Notes: a model not told the origin generated them from the letters alone. A stretch of 64,000 nt of DNA from an uncultured Gemmatimonadota bacterium (GCA_903882745.1 CAIRYG010000010.1:124001-188000); one strand, 5' to 3'. Counted from the stretch's first letter, positions 37,489 to 48,598 are shown. Translations and numbers: made by a program.

Positions 37489-39144
37489 ACTAGCCGTTTT
37501 GCGCGCCCCCTGCTTCTTCTGGCCTTGGCCGCCGCGCCCGCGCGGGGACAAGTAACCGCTGGCACAGGGGAGGACGCCCTGACCTTGCTGCGCGGACAGT
37601 TCCGCGTGCGGGGGATGGCCGAATGGACGTCCTGGTCGAGCCGCTACGGCGAAAACAGCCCGGGACGCGCCAAAGGAACCCGCGAGCCGCTTGGTCTGGA
37701 TTTTACGGTCGACTCCTTGGGACCGCGTGTCCTCGAGAGCCTCCTCCCAGTCCAAAGCTCCATTCGGTCGCTCGCCGGCATGGCCAACTTCGGCGCCTCG
37801 CTTGGCGCAATGTCCGTGGGGCAGCGCAACGTGGTGGCGTCGACCCCCCTCATGCTCGAGTACGGGGTCACCAACCGCCTCACCCTCGGCGTGATGGTCC
37901 CCTTTGTGACGGCCCACGCCGAAGTTGATCTGCGCATGAACCCCACCGGCCGCGAAGCGACCGTGGGGCTCAATCCGGCGCGGCGGACCTCCGGGGCCGC
38001 TACCACCGACCTTTCGCTCGTGAGCGCGTTCGACGCCGCGAGCAACGCGCTGAACGCGCGAGTCACCACCTGCACCAACACCCCCACCCTACCCGCCTGC
38101 AGTGGATTCAGCACCGCCGCGGCAGCCTCGCTCGTGAGTCGCACTGGGGCCATGATGACGGCCCTCTCAGCGCTCTACGGCGGCCGCACGAACCCGGGCG
38201 CCGTGTTCGTGCCGGTGGCCGGCAGTGCGGCGCAAGCGGCGATCGAGACGCGCCTGGCTGGCCTACGCAGTGAGTTTTCGAGCTTCGGCAACACCATCGC
38301 AACGCTCGCACCGATCGGGGCTGCCCCGCTCACCGCGCACGATGTCGCCACCCTGCTGGGCGACTCGCTCTACGGCATCAATGCAAAGCCGATCGCCGGA
38401 AGCATCACCCGCGGAATCGGCGACATTGAACTCTCGGCCAAGTTCCTGCTCGTCGATCCCTACCGCGGCGATATCGCGGCGCAGCGTGCCACCGCCGGGT
38501 TCAAGTGGCGGCAATCCGTTGGCGCGGTCTACCGCGTCGCCACCGGCACAACCGACCTCACCACGGACTTCACCGACCTCGGCACGGGAAACCACCAGCG
38601 CGACATCGGTGTCCGCTCGTGGACCGACCTGCTCTGGGGCAATCAGTTCTGGATGACGATCGCGGCCCGCTACGATCGCCAACTCGCCGATGCACTCACC
38701 CGGCGAATTACGGACGCCTCGCATCCGATCGCGCCATCGTATCGCGAGCAGAAGGTCACGCGCGACCTCGGCGATATCGCGGAACTCAGCGTCACACCGC
38801 GCTGGTCGCTGAATGAGTGGGTAGGAATCGCTGCCCAGTACTTGGTGCGCACGAAAGGCGCCGACTCCTACTCGGGCACGTTCACGACCACCGATCTCAA
38901 TGGCGCGCCGGTCACGCTCGACGCATCGGTTCTTAACCAGGAGACCCAATGGCGCGAACAGCGGCTTGGGTTCGGTCTCTCGTACTCGACGCTGACCGCG
39001 TACGATCGCGGCCAGGCTCGGATGCCCTACGAGATCACCTGGATGCGAACCGTTAGCGCGAGCGGGACGGGCGGGAACCTCCCCGTCGCGGCGCAGGATC
39101 TGATTCAACTTCGCTGGTACGGGCGCCTGTTCGGTCGCCGCTGA
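37483..39144 (+). CDS. Secreted outer-membrane beta-barrel-like protein, unknown function
   Basis: The 553-residue protein has a clear signal peptide (FARPLLLLALAAAPARGQ). It then shows long amphipathic beta stretches, repeated TLGVMVPF/LTLGV-type strands and a C-terminal LIQLRWYGRLFGRR. It resembles porin- or transporter-like barrels (MLEYGVTNRLTLGVMVPFV), but no family was recognised. Its 3' end overlaps the convergent recN by 92 nt. Longer upstream frame is antisense to the glycosidase-like gene. Confidence 0.75.
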   Translation: MQTSRFARPLLLLALAAAPARGQVTAGTGEDALTLLRGQFRVRGMAEWTSWSSRYGENSPGRAKGTREPLGLDFTVDSLGPRVLESLLPVQSSIRSLAGMANFGASLGAMSVGQRNVVASTPLMLEYGVTNRLTLGVMVPFVTAHAEVDLRMNPTGREATVGLNPARRTSGAATTDLSLVSAFDAASNALNARVTTCTNTPTLPACSGFSTAAAASLVSRTGAMMTALSALYGGRTNPGAVFVPVAGSAAQAAIETRLAGLRSEFSSFGNTIATLAPIGAAPLTAHDVATLLGDSLYGINAKPIAGSITRGIGDIELSAKFLLVDPYRGDIAAQRATAGFKWRQSVGAVYRVATGTTDLTTDFTDLGTGNHQRDIGVRSWTDLLWGNQFWMTIAARYDRQLADALTRRITDASHPIAPSYREQKVTRDLGDIAELSVTPRWSLNEWVGIAAQYLVRTKGADSYSGTFTTTDLNGAPVTLDASVLNQETQWREQRLGFGLSYSTLTAYDRGQARMPYEITWMRTVSASGTGGNLPVAAQDLIQLRWYGRLFGRR

Positions 39145-40816
39145 CGCTCGCGGTCGCCAAGAGCTCCTTGGCATGCTCGCGGCTCACCGAACTATCGGCA
39201 TCACCGCCCAGCATGCGCGCGACTTCCCGCACACGCGTATCGCCCTCGACGACCGCGATATCCGCCGTCGTCACACCGCCGCGCGCGCCCTTGCTCACCA
39301 CAATGTGGTGATGTGCGCGCGCCGCGATCTGCGGCAAGTGCGAAATTGCAAAGACCTGGTGGTGACTCGCGACACGTCGCATCGCGTCGCCGACCATCAG
39401 CCCAACCTTGCCGCCAATGCCGGCATCGACCTCGTCAAAGATCAACGTGGGGACCTGATCAAGCCGCGCAAGAATCGCCTTGAGCGCAAGCATCACTCGG
39501 GCGAGTTCGCCACCGCTGGCAACGCGCGACAGTGCCCGGGCATCGTGCCCAACATTCAGCGCGACACGGAACTCCACATCTTCCGCACCGGTGGCCGCAG
39601 GCTCCGCGCGCGGAGAGAGCTCCACCAACATGCGCCCGTCGGGCATTCCCAACTCGGGGAACATCGCCTCAACGTCAGACGACAGCGCCTTGCCTGCCGC
39701 GCGGCGCTTCTTCGTGAGCACCGCAGCCGCGGCCGCGAGCGACGCCACCGCCGCATCCACCCGTTGCTCGAGTGCGCGCATGTCCAGCGACGCGGTATCT
39801 AGTAAGTCGAGCTCGGCCTGCGCCTCGCGGCCTGTCTCCATGACCGCCGCAATGCTTCCACCGTACTTCTTGGTGAGTCGGAAAATCAGGTCGCGACGAC
39901 GTTCCACCTCCTCGAGCCGAGCGGGGTCGTGTTCGACGGTTCCGCCATAGGACGCCGCCTCGCGAGAGAGTTCCTCGAGCGCGTAGTACGCAGCGTCGTG
40001 GAGCTCTTGCATGCGACTCGCCGAGGCATCGATACGCTGAAGTGTCGCGAGCGCGCGTTGCAAGTGTGCGACGCGACGCACCGCGCCCTCGTCGTCGTCA
40101 GTGCCATCCAGCACCGTGGAGAGCTCCCCGACCAGCCCACGAAGTTCTTCGGCGTGGGTGAGTTTGCGCGCTTCTTCCTCTAAGCGCAGATCCTCCCCCT
40201 CCACCAAGCGTGCCGCCCCGATCTCCTTGGCGACGTGCTGGAGGTAATCCGCGCGCTTGTGCGCTTCGTCGCGCCGATCGGCAAGCTGCCGCACGGCGGC
40301 GCGTGCCGCTGCAAGCTCTGCATAGGCGCTGCTGACGCGCGCTGACTCGTCCGCCGCGCCACCGAAGAGGTCGAGGATCCCGCGCTGCGCCTCGGGATCG
40401 AGCAACGCCTGCGCCTCGTGCTGCCCGTGCACATTGACGAGCAACCGTCCAATGTCGGCCAGAAGCGCGGCGGTGACGGGTGACCCATTGATCCACGCCC
40501 GCGCACGTCCGCCGGCAGCGGCCACCTCGCGCTTCAGGACAAGCACCCCGTCCTCGGTCTCAATGCCGCGCTCGTCCAGAGCCGCCGAAAGCGACGGCAC
40601 CTGACTCACATCAAACACCCCTTCGACCGTCGCTTTGTCGGCACCGGTTCGCACCAAATCGGTCGATGCGCGCTCACCAACGAGCAATCCCAACGCGCCG
40701 ACGATAATCGATTTACCGGCACCGGTTTCACCGGTCAGGACATTGAGCCCCGGGCCCAACGGCAACGCCACCGACTCGATAATCGCAAAATTCTTGATCC
40801 TTAGCTCACTCAGCAC
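39053..40816 (-). CDS. recN: DNA repair ATPase RecN
   Basis: The 587-residue SMC-like protein has the Walker A GETGAGKSIIVGALGLLVG (residues 30-48), a central coiled coil and the C-terminal half-site SGGELARVMLALKAIL with FDEVDAGIGG. It acts in double-strand-break repair. Start is GTG, 3 nt after nadK. The last 35 or so residues (DRTGARTSEVESDPAPRRGG) are a disordered tail that overlaps the opposite gene. Confidence 0.95.
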   Translation of the reverse strand: MLSELRIKNFAIIESVALPLGPGLNVLTGETGAGKSIIVGALGLLVGERASTDLVRTGADKATVEGVFDVSQVPSLSAALDERGIETEDGVLVLKREVAAAGGRARAWINGSPVTAALLADIGRLLVNVHGQHEAQALLDPEAQRGILDLFGGAADESARVSSAYAELAAARAAVRQLADRRDEAHKRADYLQHVAKEIGAARLVEGEDLRLEEEARKLTHAEELRGLVGELSTVLDGTDDDEGAVRRVAHLQRALATLQRIDASASRMQELHDAAYYALEELSREAASYGGTVEHDPARLEEVERRRDLIFRLTKKYGGSIAAVMETGREAQAELDLLDTASLDMRALEQRVDAAVASLAAAAAVLTKKRRAAGKALSSDVEAMFPELGMPDGRMLVELSPRAEPAATGAEDVEFRVALNVGHDARALSRVASGGELARVMLALKAILARLDQVPTLIFDEVDAGIGGKVGLMVGDAMRRVASHHQVFAISHLPQIAARAHHHIVVSKGARGGVTTADIAVVEGDTRVREVARMLGGDADSSVSREHAKELLATASVSGDRTGARTSEVESDPAPRRGGSRPSRSR

Positions 40817-40819
40817 GGT

Positions 40820-41677
40820 TCACTCGCCCCGCTCGGCCACCCCACCCCATCCCAGCTTGTGGCGCAGCCGCGCGAAAAAGGTGCCCGAGAATCGCGCGAT
40901 GCGAACCGGGGAGCCGGACCGCGTCACGCGCAGTCGCTGGCCCGCGGCTAATGTGGTGCCACGCTGCCCGTCGACCGTCACCAAAATCTCTTCGGGCGCA
41001 TCATCTGGTTGCACTTCGATCTCGGCGTCCGGCGGCAGGAGAATCGGACGTACCGCCAACGTGTGCGCCGCAATGGGCGTCATCAAGATCGATTCGATCG
41101 TCGGTTCGACAATCGGCCCGCCAGCCGAGAGCGAGTAGGCCGTGGACCCCGTCGGCGTCGAGAGCACGATGCCATCGGCCGCTAACGACCCGATCAGTTC
41201 ACCGTTCACCCACACGCGAACCTGCAGCACGCGCGCGAGTCCGCCCTTGTGCAGCACCACGTCGTTCAGCGCGCGCATTGGCTTGGACGGTACAGTGTCG
41301 GGACCAAGCACCGCGGCATCGATCGCCATACGCCGGTCCGTTTCAAAATCACCGACCGCAAAGCGTTCTAGATAGCTCGGAAAATCAGAGGCCCGGCAGC
41401 TGGTGAGGAACCCCAGGCGTCCGAGGTTCACGCCCATGATTGGCGCCTCAGCACCGTCGAGCCAGCGCGCCGCACGCAGCAAGGTGCCGTCGCCGCCGAG
41501 TGAGATCAGCCCATGCAGTGATGCGGGCTCGGGGAGTAATGGCGCGTCCGGAACTTCCGAGCGCATGTGCTCCTCGTAGAAGACGTCGAGCCCGAGCCTG
41601 GGGCCTTCGCGCACAAGCGTCGCCAGGATCTCGGTGAGACCTTCATACCCCGGATGACCGATGACGCCGATGCGCAT
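40820..41677 (-). CDS. nadK: NAD kinase
   Basis: The 285-residue protein has LISLGGDGTLLRAAR, GVNLGRLGFLT and SLAADGIVLSTPTGSTAYSLSAGGP, the complete ATP-NAD kinase signature. It makes NADP. The frame upstream to 42091 is dxs read in another frame. It begins 5 nt after dxs. Confidence 0.95.
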   Translation of the reverse strand: MRIGVIGHPGYEGLTEILATLVREGPRLGLDVFYEEHMRSEVPDAPLLPEPASLHGLISLGGDGTLLRAARWLDGAEAPIMGVNLGRLGFLTSCRASDFPSYLERFAVGDFETDRRMAIDAAVLGPDTVPSKPMRALNDVVLHKGGLARVLQVRVWVNGELIGSLAADGIVLSTPTGSTAYSLSAGGPIVEPTIESILMTPIAAHTLAVRPILLPPDAEIEVQPDDAPEEILVTVDGQRGTTLAAGQRLRVTRSGSPVRIARFSGTFFARLRHKLGWGGVAERGE

Positions 41678-41682
41678 CCCGC

Positions 41683-43578
41683 TTACCCCGCCACAGCTTC
41701 GGACCCGTGGAGCGACCGGACTTTGTCGGCAATACCGGCCGCATCGAGCCCGCAGAGCGCCAACTGTCGGGCGCGTGGCGCGGCATACACAATGCGATCT
41801 GGAACGCCGTGCGCCGTCACCCGAACCCCGGGCTCGCGGCTGCTGATCACCGAGGCCATGTAGGCGCCGAATCCATTCACCACGGTTCCTTCCTCGACCA
41901 CGAGCACATGGCGGTGGGTGGCGAGAATGGCGTCGAGCGTGAGCGCGTCGTACGGCTTGAGGTAGCGGCAGTTGACGACGGTCACGTTCATTCCCTCGGC
42001 AGCCAACAGGTCCGCGGCCGCGAGCGACTGGTTGACCATGGTACCAACGGCGAGAATCGCGAACTCCGTGCCGCTGCGGACGACCTCCCAAGTTCCGTAC
42101 GGCACCGCCGGAATCTCAGCGATCGCGGAGACGACGTCGGGCGAGTTGTCGCGCGGGTAGCGGATCGCAAACGGTCCGGCCTCGTGTGCCATGGCCGAGC
42201 GAAGCAGCCCAAGCAACTCGGTCCCGCTGCGAGGAGCAGTGACGGTCATCGAGGGAATCGCGAGCATGTAGGCAATGTCGTACAGTCCGGCGTGCGTTTC
42301 ACCATCTTCGCCTACAAGACCCGCACGGTCCATGCAGAATGTCACGGGGAGATGCTGAATCGCCACGTCATGCACAATGCTGTCGTAGCCGCGCTGCAGG
42401 AACGTCGAGTAGATCGCGACCACCGGGCGCACGCCACGCGTGGCCATACCGGCCGCCATCGTGACCGCGTGCCCTTCTGCGATGCCGACGTCGAAAAAGC
42501 GCGACGGAAACTGCTTGGCGGCGCCACCCGTGCCAGTCCCACTCGGCATTGCCGCCGTGATGACGGCAATCCGATCGTTTTCCGCCATCAGCTCCACGAG
42601 TCCCTTGCCGAACACCGTGGTGTAGTTGGCGTTGCCCGTGGCGGCCTTGAGCTGCTTGCCGGTGGTGGGGTCGTGTCCCGGCGGGAGTGCGTGCCACTTC
42701 TCCACGTGCTCGCCGGCGGGGAAGCCCTTCCCCTTCTGCGTGATCACATGGATCAAGCGTGGCCCCTTCATTTCGCGCACGGCTTTGAAGGTCTCGTTGA
42801 GTTGCTTCAGGTCGTGACCATCGATCGGGCCGAAATACCGAAAGCCAAGCTCTTCAAACAGCACGCCAGGGGTCAAGAAGCTTTTCACACTTTCTTCCCA
42901 GCGACGCAGCAACTTGCCGGCATCGTGCAACATACCGGGCGCATTGTCGGCGATATCGCCAATGGCACTGCGCACGCGATTGTAAATCGGGTTGCGTTGC
43001 ACAGAGGTCAGATACTTGTGCATGGCACCCACATTCGGCGCGATCGACATTTCGTTGTCGTTCAGGACGACAATGAAATCCGAATCCGAGGCGCCCGCAT
43101 TGTTCAAGCCTTCGTAGGCGAGGCCGCTACCGAGCGAGCCGTCGCCAATAATCGCCACGACCTTAAAGTCCTCGCCACGCATATCACGCCCCACCGCCAT
43201 ACCATACGCCGCACTGATTGACGTGGCCGCGTGTCCGGCACCAAACGCGTCATAGTCACTCTCGGCGCGCTTGAGAAAGCCCGACAGTCCGTCTTCCTGG
43301 CGCAGCGTATCCATGCGGTCGGCGCGTCCCGTCAGCACCTTGTGCGGGTAGCCTTGATGGCCAACGTCCCACACCACCTGGTCTTGGGGTGTCTCAAACA
43401 CATGGTGCAGGGCGATACTCAGTTCCACGACGCCGAGGCCCGCGCCAATGTGTCCGCCCGTGACCGAGCAGCTCTCAATCAGAAAGGCACGCACCTCAGC
43501 GGCGAGCGCCACCTGCTCCTCCAAGGTGAAGGAACGCAGGTCAGACGGTGAAGCGGTGAGGCGGCTAAGGAGAGTCAT
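41683..43578 (-). CDS. dxs: 1-deoxy-D-xylulose-5-phosphate synthase
   Basis: The 631-residue thiamine-diphosphate enzyme condenses pyruvate and glyceraldehyde 3-phosphate, feeding dxr. It has GHIGAGLGVVELSIALHHVF, DVGHQGYPHKVLTGR, VVAIIGDGSLGSGLAYEGLN and FCMDRAGLVGEDGETH. ATG 43578 is preferred over TTG 43587. Confidence 0.97.
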   Translation of the reverse strand: MTLLSRLTASPSDLRSFTLEEQVALAAEVRAFLIESCSVTGGHIGAGLGVVELSIALHHVFETPQDQVVWDVGHQGYPHKVLTGRADRMDTLRQEDGLSGFLKRAESDYDAFGAGHAATSISAAYGMAVGRDMRGEDFKVVAIIGDGSLGSGLAYEGLNNAGASDSDFIVVLNDNEMSIAPNVGAMHKYLTSVQRNPIYNRVRSAIGDIADNAPGMLHDAGKLLRRWEESVKSFLTPGVLFEELGFRYFGPIDGHDLKQLNETFKAVREMKGPRLIHVITQKGKGFPAGEHVEKWHALPPGHDPTTGKQLKAATGNANYTTVFGKGLVELMAENDRIAVITAAMPSGTGTGGAAKQFPSRFFDVGIAEGHAVTMAAGMATRGVRPVVAIYSTFLQRGYDSIVHDVAIQHLPVTFCMDRAGLVGEDGETHAGLYDIAYMLAIPSMTVTAPRSGTELLGLLRSAMAHEAGPFAIRYPRDNSPDVVSAIAEIPAVPYGTWEVVRSGTEFAILAVGTMVNQSLAAADLLAAEGMNVTVVNCRYLKPYDALTLDAILATHRHVLVVEEGTVVNGFGAYMASVISSREPGVRVTAHGVPDRIVYAAPRARQLALCGLDAAGIADKVRSLHGSEAVAG

Positions 43579-43640
43579 CGGGAGCAATGGGAAGACAGGA
43601 AACCTAGTGCAATCGTCCGCATGGTATGCACAGCGTCAGC

Positions 43641-44543
43641 TTAGGAACGACGAGCCACAATAAAACGAGCGAGATAGTCCAGCGCCGGCGAGTGCACTCC
43701 TGCGTCATGCAACACCCGGCAGGCATCGTCGCTCAACGCCGCGGCGCGTTGACGCGCCCCAACTAAACCGAGCAACGCCGGATAGGTGCTCTTTTGCAAC
43801 TCTACGTCACGCCCAGCCGTCTTGCCGAGCTGATCAGTGGTCGCGGTGATATCCAGCACGTCATCCGCAATCTGGAAAGCCAAACCGACAGCAGCGCCGT
43901 ACTGTTCCAATGCCGCCAAGCACGACTCGTTGGCACCTGCCGCGAGCCCGCCAATCCGAACCGACGCATTGATCAGCGCGCCCGTCTTGAGGCGATGCAC
44001 CCGTTCGAGTTGACTCAGATCCAATGCGGTCCCCTCGCCCTCGAGGTCGAGCAGCTGACCGCCAATCATTCCGCCAGCGCCGGACGCCGACATCAGCGTC
44101 CGCACAATCTCGCCCGCGACCCTGGGGTCGCCGACAAGCGTCATCGCGGCATCGCAGGCGGCGCGGGCGGCCATCGGCACCATCGCGAGCCCTGCCGCCG
44201 TGGCCGCGGACACCGTAAACGCCTTGTGCACCGTGGGGCGCCCTCGACGGACATCGTCGTCGTCCATGCACGGGAGGTCGTCGTGCACGAGCGAATATGC
44301 GTGCACAACCTCAACCGCCGCCGCCAGTCCACTGGCATCACCCGTTCCACCCGACGCGCGATACGCGGCGATCAGGAGAATGGCGCGGAGTCGCTTCCCT
44401 TCCCCCATCAACGCGTAGCGCACGGCCTCGGCGACCGTTGGCTCCATCCCGTCGAGATAGCGATCCGCGACCTGCTGCAGCGCAATCGCCACAGCGGCGC
44501 GATCCGCGGTGAAACTCACCGACCCAAAATCAATCGCCGTCAT
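43641..44543 (-). CDS. ispA: Polyprenyl (farnesyl/geranylgeranyl) diphosphate synthase
   Basis: The 300-residue trans-prenyltransferase carries the first Asp-rich motif HDDLPCMDDDDVRRG and the second, FQIADDVLDI. It overlaps xseB by 14 nt, matching the conserved xseB-ispA-dxs order. Product chain length is not readable. Confidence 0.95.
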   Translation of the reverse strand: MTAIDFGSVSFTADRAAVAIALQQVADRYLDGMEPTVAEAVRYALMGEGKRLRAILLIAAYRASGGTGDASGLAAAVEVVHAYSLVHDDLPCMDDDDVRRGRPTVHKAFTVSAATAAGLAMVPMAARAACDAAMTLVGDPRVAGEIVRTLMSASGAGGMIGGQLLDLEGEGTALDLSQLERVHRLKTGALINASVRIGGLAAGANESCLAALEQYGAAVGLAFQIADDVLDITATTDQLGKTAGRDVELQKSTYPALLGLVGARQRAAALSDDACRVLHDAGVHSPALDYLARFIVARRS

Positions 44544-44742
44544 GCGTGACCTCCAGCACCCCATTCGCACGTTCGACCAGCGTTGCGACCTGCGCCTCCG
44601 CACGCGAGAGCGCCGCCGTAGCGCCCTGGAGCACGGTGATGCCCTCTTCAAAAAGCGCGAGGGCCTTGTCGAGTGGGAGATCGTCCCGCTCCAGCGACTG
44701 GGCGATCGCCTCGAGCCGCGCGAGGTTCTCTTCGAATGTCAT
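44530..44742 (-). CDS. xseB: Exodeoxyribonuclease VII small subunit
   Basis: The 70-residue helical protein has the family core [17 protein letters not shown] and LPLDKALALFEEGITVL. It partners XseA, and the start overlaps the xseA stop by 4 nt. Confidence 0.94.
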   Translation of the reverse strand: MTFEENLARLEAIAQSLERDDLPLDKALALFEEGITVLQGATAALSRAEAQVATLVERANGVLEVTHDGD

Positions 44743-45944
44743 ACTGAGGTGCCAGTGGAAGCCGCCGTCTCCCGAAGCGCGATCGCCTCGGCACGGGCTG
44801 TGATGATACCGTCGCGGAACTGCAAATCGAACTCCATCCCCGGGCGAAACCCAGTGGCTGACGGGAGTGCCCCGCCGTTGCGCTGCCGAGCGACGGCATA
44901 GCCACGCGCCAACGTCGAAAGCGGACTCAAGCCATCGACCCGAGCCGCGAGCTCTTGCACTCGCGCCCGACGCCGCTCCACGCTGCGCTCAGCGCGCAGC
45001 GCGAGCACGCGCGACAACTGCCGCACCGAACTCGTGGCGTCGCGCATGATGGCCGTGACGGCATCCCGCATGTTCGCCCCAAGCGCTGCGACGTCGGCGC
45101 GAACTTCGTCAAGCACAGGAACCGCCGCCTCAGCGGCCGCGCTCGGCGTTGCCGCGCGCAGGTCGGCTACCAGGTCAGCGATCGTCACATCCACCTCGTG
45201 CCCCACCGCGGAAATCGTCGGAATCGGGCACGCGGCAATCGCACGGGCCACACGTTCGTCATTGAAGCACCAGAGATCCTCGCGCGAACCACCGCCTCGC
45301 CCGACAATCACCGTGTCGACATAGTTCGCAGGGTCCGCGTCATGCCACCGCACCAAACGATCCAGAGCCGCAACAATCGACGCCGGCGCCGATTCCCCTT
45401 GGACCGTGGCGCCAACCGCAATGAGTTCTACGGTGGGATCGCGCCGTGCGAGCACCGAGCGCACGTCGTGCAGCGCCGCACCATCGAGACTGGTGACCAT
45501 GGCCACCCGTCGCGGATACCGCGGCAGCGCACGCTTGCGCGACGGGTCGAGGAGTCCGTCCTTCTCGAGCGACGCGCGCGTCGCCTCAAAGGCTTTCCGC
45601 CACAGCCCTTCCCCCTCGGCTTCCATCTTCGTGACCATGAACTGGACCTGGCCACGCGCGGGATACATCGAGAGCTGCCCAAATGCCGTGACCGACATTC
45701 CGTCGTCTGGCTTGGCCGGAATGCGCGGAATGTCGCGCGACCAGACTACGCACGACAGCTGTGCCCGTGCATCCTTGAGCGTGAAATACCAGTGACCGTT
45801 GCTATGCGCGGTCAGCTTTGACACTTCGCCCTTTACCCAGAGCGGTTCGAAGGCACCCTCAAGAACATCCTTTGTCGCGTTGTTCAGCGCGGCAATGGAG
45901 AGCGCCGTTTCGGGCGTCGTTCCTGGGTATGCCACTGCGCTCAC
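44739..45944 (-). CDS. xseA: Exodeoxyribonuclease VII large subunit
   Basis: The 401-residue protein has an N-terminal OB fold ([20 protein letters not shown]), then a catalytic middle with [19 protein letters not shown] and [19 protein letters not shown], and coiled-coil helices. It degrades single-stranded DNA. It overlaps folD by 4 nt. Confidence 0.95.
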   Translation of the reverse strand: MSAVAYPGTTPETALSIAALNNATKDVLEGAFEPLWVKGEVSKLTAHSNGHWYFTLKDARAQLSCVVWSRDIPRIPAKPDDGMSVTAFGQLSMYPARGQVQFMVTKMEAEGEGLWRKAFEATRASLEKDGLLDPSRKRALPRYPRRVAMVTSLDGAALHDVRSVLARRDPTVELIAVGATVQGESAPASIVAALDRLVRWHDADPANYVDTVIVGRGGGSREDLWCFNDERVARAIAACPIPTISAVGHEVDVTIADLVADLRAATPSAAAEAAVPVLDEVRADVAALGANMRDAVTAIMRDATSSVRQLSRVLALRAERSVERRRARVQELAARVDGLSPLSTLARGYAVARQRNGGALPSATGFRPGMEFDLQFRDGIITARAEAIALRETAASTGTSV

Positions 45945-46819
45945 GCCAGCACCATCGAGGCCGCGCGCACGGTGTTCTTCATCAGCATGGCGATCGTCAT
46001 ACGTCCAACGCCGCCGGGCACTGGTGTGATCAGCGACGCGACCTCACTCGCGCTCGGGAAATGCACATCGCCGTACAGCTTGTATCCCGCCTTGGCGGTG
46101 GCATCGTCCACGCGATTGATCCCCACGTCGATCACGACCGCGCCGGGCTTGAGCATGTCACCGGTGACAAACTCGGCCTTGCCAATCGCCGCCACGACAA
46201 TGTCGGCGCGGCGGAGATGGCTGACGAGATCCTTGGTCCGGCTGTGGCATACCGTCACCGTCGCATCAACGCCAGGCTGCACCATGAGCGAGGCCATCGG
46301 CTTGCCGACGATGTTGCTCCGACCGAGAATCACGCATTCCTTACCGGCCGTGCTCACGTTGTAGGCCTGCATAAGCACCAGCGCTCCCCACGGCGTACAC
46401 GGCGCAAAGGCGTCGCTGTCGCCAATCAGGACTTTGCCGACGTTCACCGGGTGGAAACCATCCACGTCCTTGTGTGGCGCAATCCGGCGGATAATTGCCT
46501 GCGGATCGATCTGCTTGGGCAATGGCATCTGTACGAGAATCCCGTGGATCTTGGGATCGGCGTTCAATCCATCGACCACAGCGAGCAACTCCGCCTGCGT
46601 GGTGGAGGCCGGCATGCGAATGGTCTCGCCGTGCATGCCCGCCTCGTGACAGGCCTTTTCCTTGGCTTTCACGTAAACGGCGCTGGCTCCGTCGTCTCCG
46701 ACGAGCACCACTGTCAAACCCGGAATGATTCCCCGCGTCGCGAGTGCGGCGGCATCGCGCGCCACTTCGGCGCGGACTTTGGCGGCGACGGCTGCGCCGT
46801 CGATGATTTCAGCGGGCAA
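45941..46819 (-). CDS. folD: Bifunctional methylenetetrahydrofolate dehydrogenase/cyclohydrolase
   Basis: The 292-residue enzyme has [18 protein letters not shown] (substrate lysine), [10 protein letters not shown], the NADP motif [14 protein letters not shown] and the C-terminal [15 protein letters not shown]. It interconverts one-carbon folates. It overlaps rny by 11 nt. Confidence 0.97.
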   Translation of the reverse strand: MPAEIIDGAAVAAKVRAEVARDAAALATRGIIPGLTVVLVGDDGASAVYVKAKEKACHEAGMHGETIRMPASTTQAELLAVVDGLNADPKIHGILVQMPLPKQIDPQAIIRRIAPHKDVDGFHPVNVGKVLIGDSDAFAPCTPWGALVLMQAYNVSTAGKECVILGRSNIVGKPMASLMVQPGVDATVTVCHSRTKDLVSHLRRADIVVAAIGKAEFVTGDMLKPGAVVIDVGINRVDDATAKAGYKLYGDVHFPSASEVASLITPVPGGVGRMTIAMLMKNTVRAASMVLA

Positions 46820-48398
46820 TGTCCATCGCTCTCTTTTCGCGGATCGCTACAACCTTGATCTGACCGGGATACTGCAGCTCCGATTCCACGCGACGTGCAA
46901 TCTCCTCGGTGAGCGACTGCATGCGCGCGTCGTCCACCGACTCCGGATTCACGATCACGCGAATCTCACGACCCGCCTGAATCGCGAACACGCGATCCAC
47001 GCCACGGTAGCTCGACGCAATCTTCTCCAACCCTTCCAGTCGCTTGACGTAGGTCTCAAAGGCCTCGCGACGGGCTCCCGGACGCGATCCCGAAATGGCA
47101 TCAGCGGCCTGCACCAACACGCTGACCTCGCTCTCGTGCGGCACGTCGTCGTGGTGCGCAGCGATGCAGTTCACCACCAACGGGTTCTCCCCGTACTTGG
47201 TGGCAACCTCTACGCCGAGCTGCACGTGCGTGCCCTCGTGCTCGTGCGTGAGCACCTTGCCGATGTCGTGCAGCAGCGCGCCGCGGCGAGCCATGGCGAC
47301 ATCGAGACCAAGTTCGCTCGCCATCGTCGCGGCAAGCCAGGCGACTTCCTTGGAATGCTGCAGGATGTTCTGGCCGTAGCTCGTGCGCCACTTCATGCGC
47401 CCAATGAGCTTGATCAGCTCGGGGTGCAGGCCATGCACATTGGCGTCGTATGCCGCTTGCTCACCGGTTTCGACAATGCCCGCGTCCACCTCGCGCCGCG
47501 ACTTCTCCACGACTTCTTCAATGCGCCCGGGATGGATACGTCCGTCGGCCACGAGCTTCTCGAGCGCCAGTCGCGCTACCTCGCGGCGCACGGGATCAAA
47601 GCAGCTCACCACCACCGTGTCCGGAGTGTCGTCGATAATGACGTCAACACCCGTCGCGAGTTCGAACGCACGAATGTTGCGTCCCTCGCGTCCGATGATG
47701 CGCCCCTTCATCTCGTCCTTGGGAAGCGACACCGCACTCACGGTGATCTCTGCCGTATGCTCGGCGGCAATGCGCTGCACGGCGAGGGCTACAATCTTCT
47801 TGGCCTCGCGATCAGCGGTACGCTTGGCGGTGTCGCGGATCTCACGCAGACGGTTGGCGGCATCGGCATGCGCCTCTTCCTCCATCCGGCGCACGAGTTC
47901 CGCCTTAGCCTTGGTCGCCGACAACCCGGCCAACTGCTCCAGTCGACGACGTTCCTCCGACACCATCTTGTCGAGCTCCGCCTGCCGCTCCTCGACCGTC
48001 TTTTCCTTTCGGCCCAGGTCGCTCGCACGACGCGACAGATCCTTGTCGCGGGTCTCAATCACCTCGAACTTGCGATCGAGCACTCCCTCGCGTTCCTGAA
48101 GCCGCTTCTCGTCACGCTCGACCTCATCGCGACGCTTGCGGGCTTCCGCCTCCCATGTCTCGCGGGCGCGCATCGCCTCTTCCTTGCCGGAGAGCACCGC
48201 TGCCTTGCGAAGTCCATCGGCCTCACGCTCGGCCTCCCCCACAATCCGCTTGCCCAACTGCTCCGCCGTGTCACCAGCGGCCTTCCGTGCGTCCAGCTCT
48301 GCCGAGCGTCCTACCCCCCGTCCCGCGCGGAATGCCACCGCGCTGCCAGCCGCGCCCACAACACCAAGCGCGATGGCGAGCATCATCATCGGATCCAT
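46809..48398 (-). CDS. rny: Ribonuclease Y
   Basis: The 529-residue membrane-tethered endonuclease has an N-terminal transmembrane helix ([20 protein letters not shown]), a long coiled coil (residues about 30-210), a KH domain ([15 protein letters not shown]) and an HD domain ([28 protein letters not shown]). It starts mRNA decay. The order rny-folD-xseA-xseB-ispA-dxs-nadK-recN forms one unit. Its leader is discussed at 48399-48706. Confidence 0.96.
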   Translation of the reverse strand: MDPMMMLAIALGVVGAAGSAVAFRAGRGVGRSAELDARKAAGDTAEQLGKRIVGEAEREADGLRKAAVLSGKEEAMRARETWEAEARKRRDEVERDEKRLQEREGVLDRKFEVIETRDKDLSRRASDLGRKEKTVEERQAELDKMVSEERRRLEQLAGLSATKAKAELVRRMEEEAHADAANRLREIRDTAKRTADREAKKIVALAVQRIAAEHTAEITVSAVSLPKDEMKGRIIGREGRNIRAFELATGVDVIIDDTPDTVVVSCFDPVRREVARLALEKLVADGRIHPGRIEEVVEKSRREVDAGIVETGEQAAYDANVHGLHPELIKLIGRMKWRTSYGQNILQHSKEVAWLAATMASELGLDVAMARRGALLHDIGKVLTHEHEGTHVQLGVEVATKYGENPLVVNCIAAHHDDVPHESEVSVLVQAADAISGSRPGARREAFETYVKRLEGLEKIASSYRGVDRVFAIQAGREIRVIVNPESVDDARMQSLTEEIARRVESELQYPGQIKVVAIREKRAMDIAR

Positions 48399-48598
48399 TA
48401 TTCTCTATACTCCAAGGCAGCGCCGCCACGCTAAACGAGCCGGGCGCACCACGGTATTCAAGGACCTCCCCAGAAATCCGTCACGCAGGCCACACAGCGG
48501 GGTCAGACCATCCGGTCGAGCGCCGTCGAAGGGCGCTGAACGGGGCGGGCTAACTCCACTAGTGACTTGGACCTACGTCAACCGACTTCCTCAAGTGG

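Noticed and set aside
37477-37917. N-terminal extension of the glycosidase-like frame
   Set aside because: Antisense to the signal peptide and N-terminus of the outer-membrane gene, and basic low-complexity residues.
40820-42091. Longer NAD kinase start at 42091
   Set aside because: The added 138 residues are dxs in another frame; MRIGVIG at 41677 is the natural start.
48399-48592. 6S RNA gene
   Set aside because: Position fits, but I could not draw the long closing stem and central bubble by eye, so only a structured spacer is reported.
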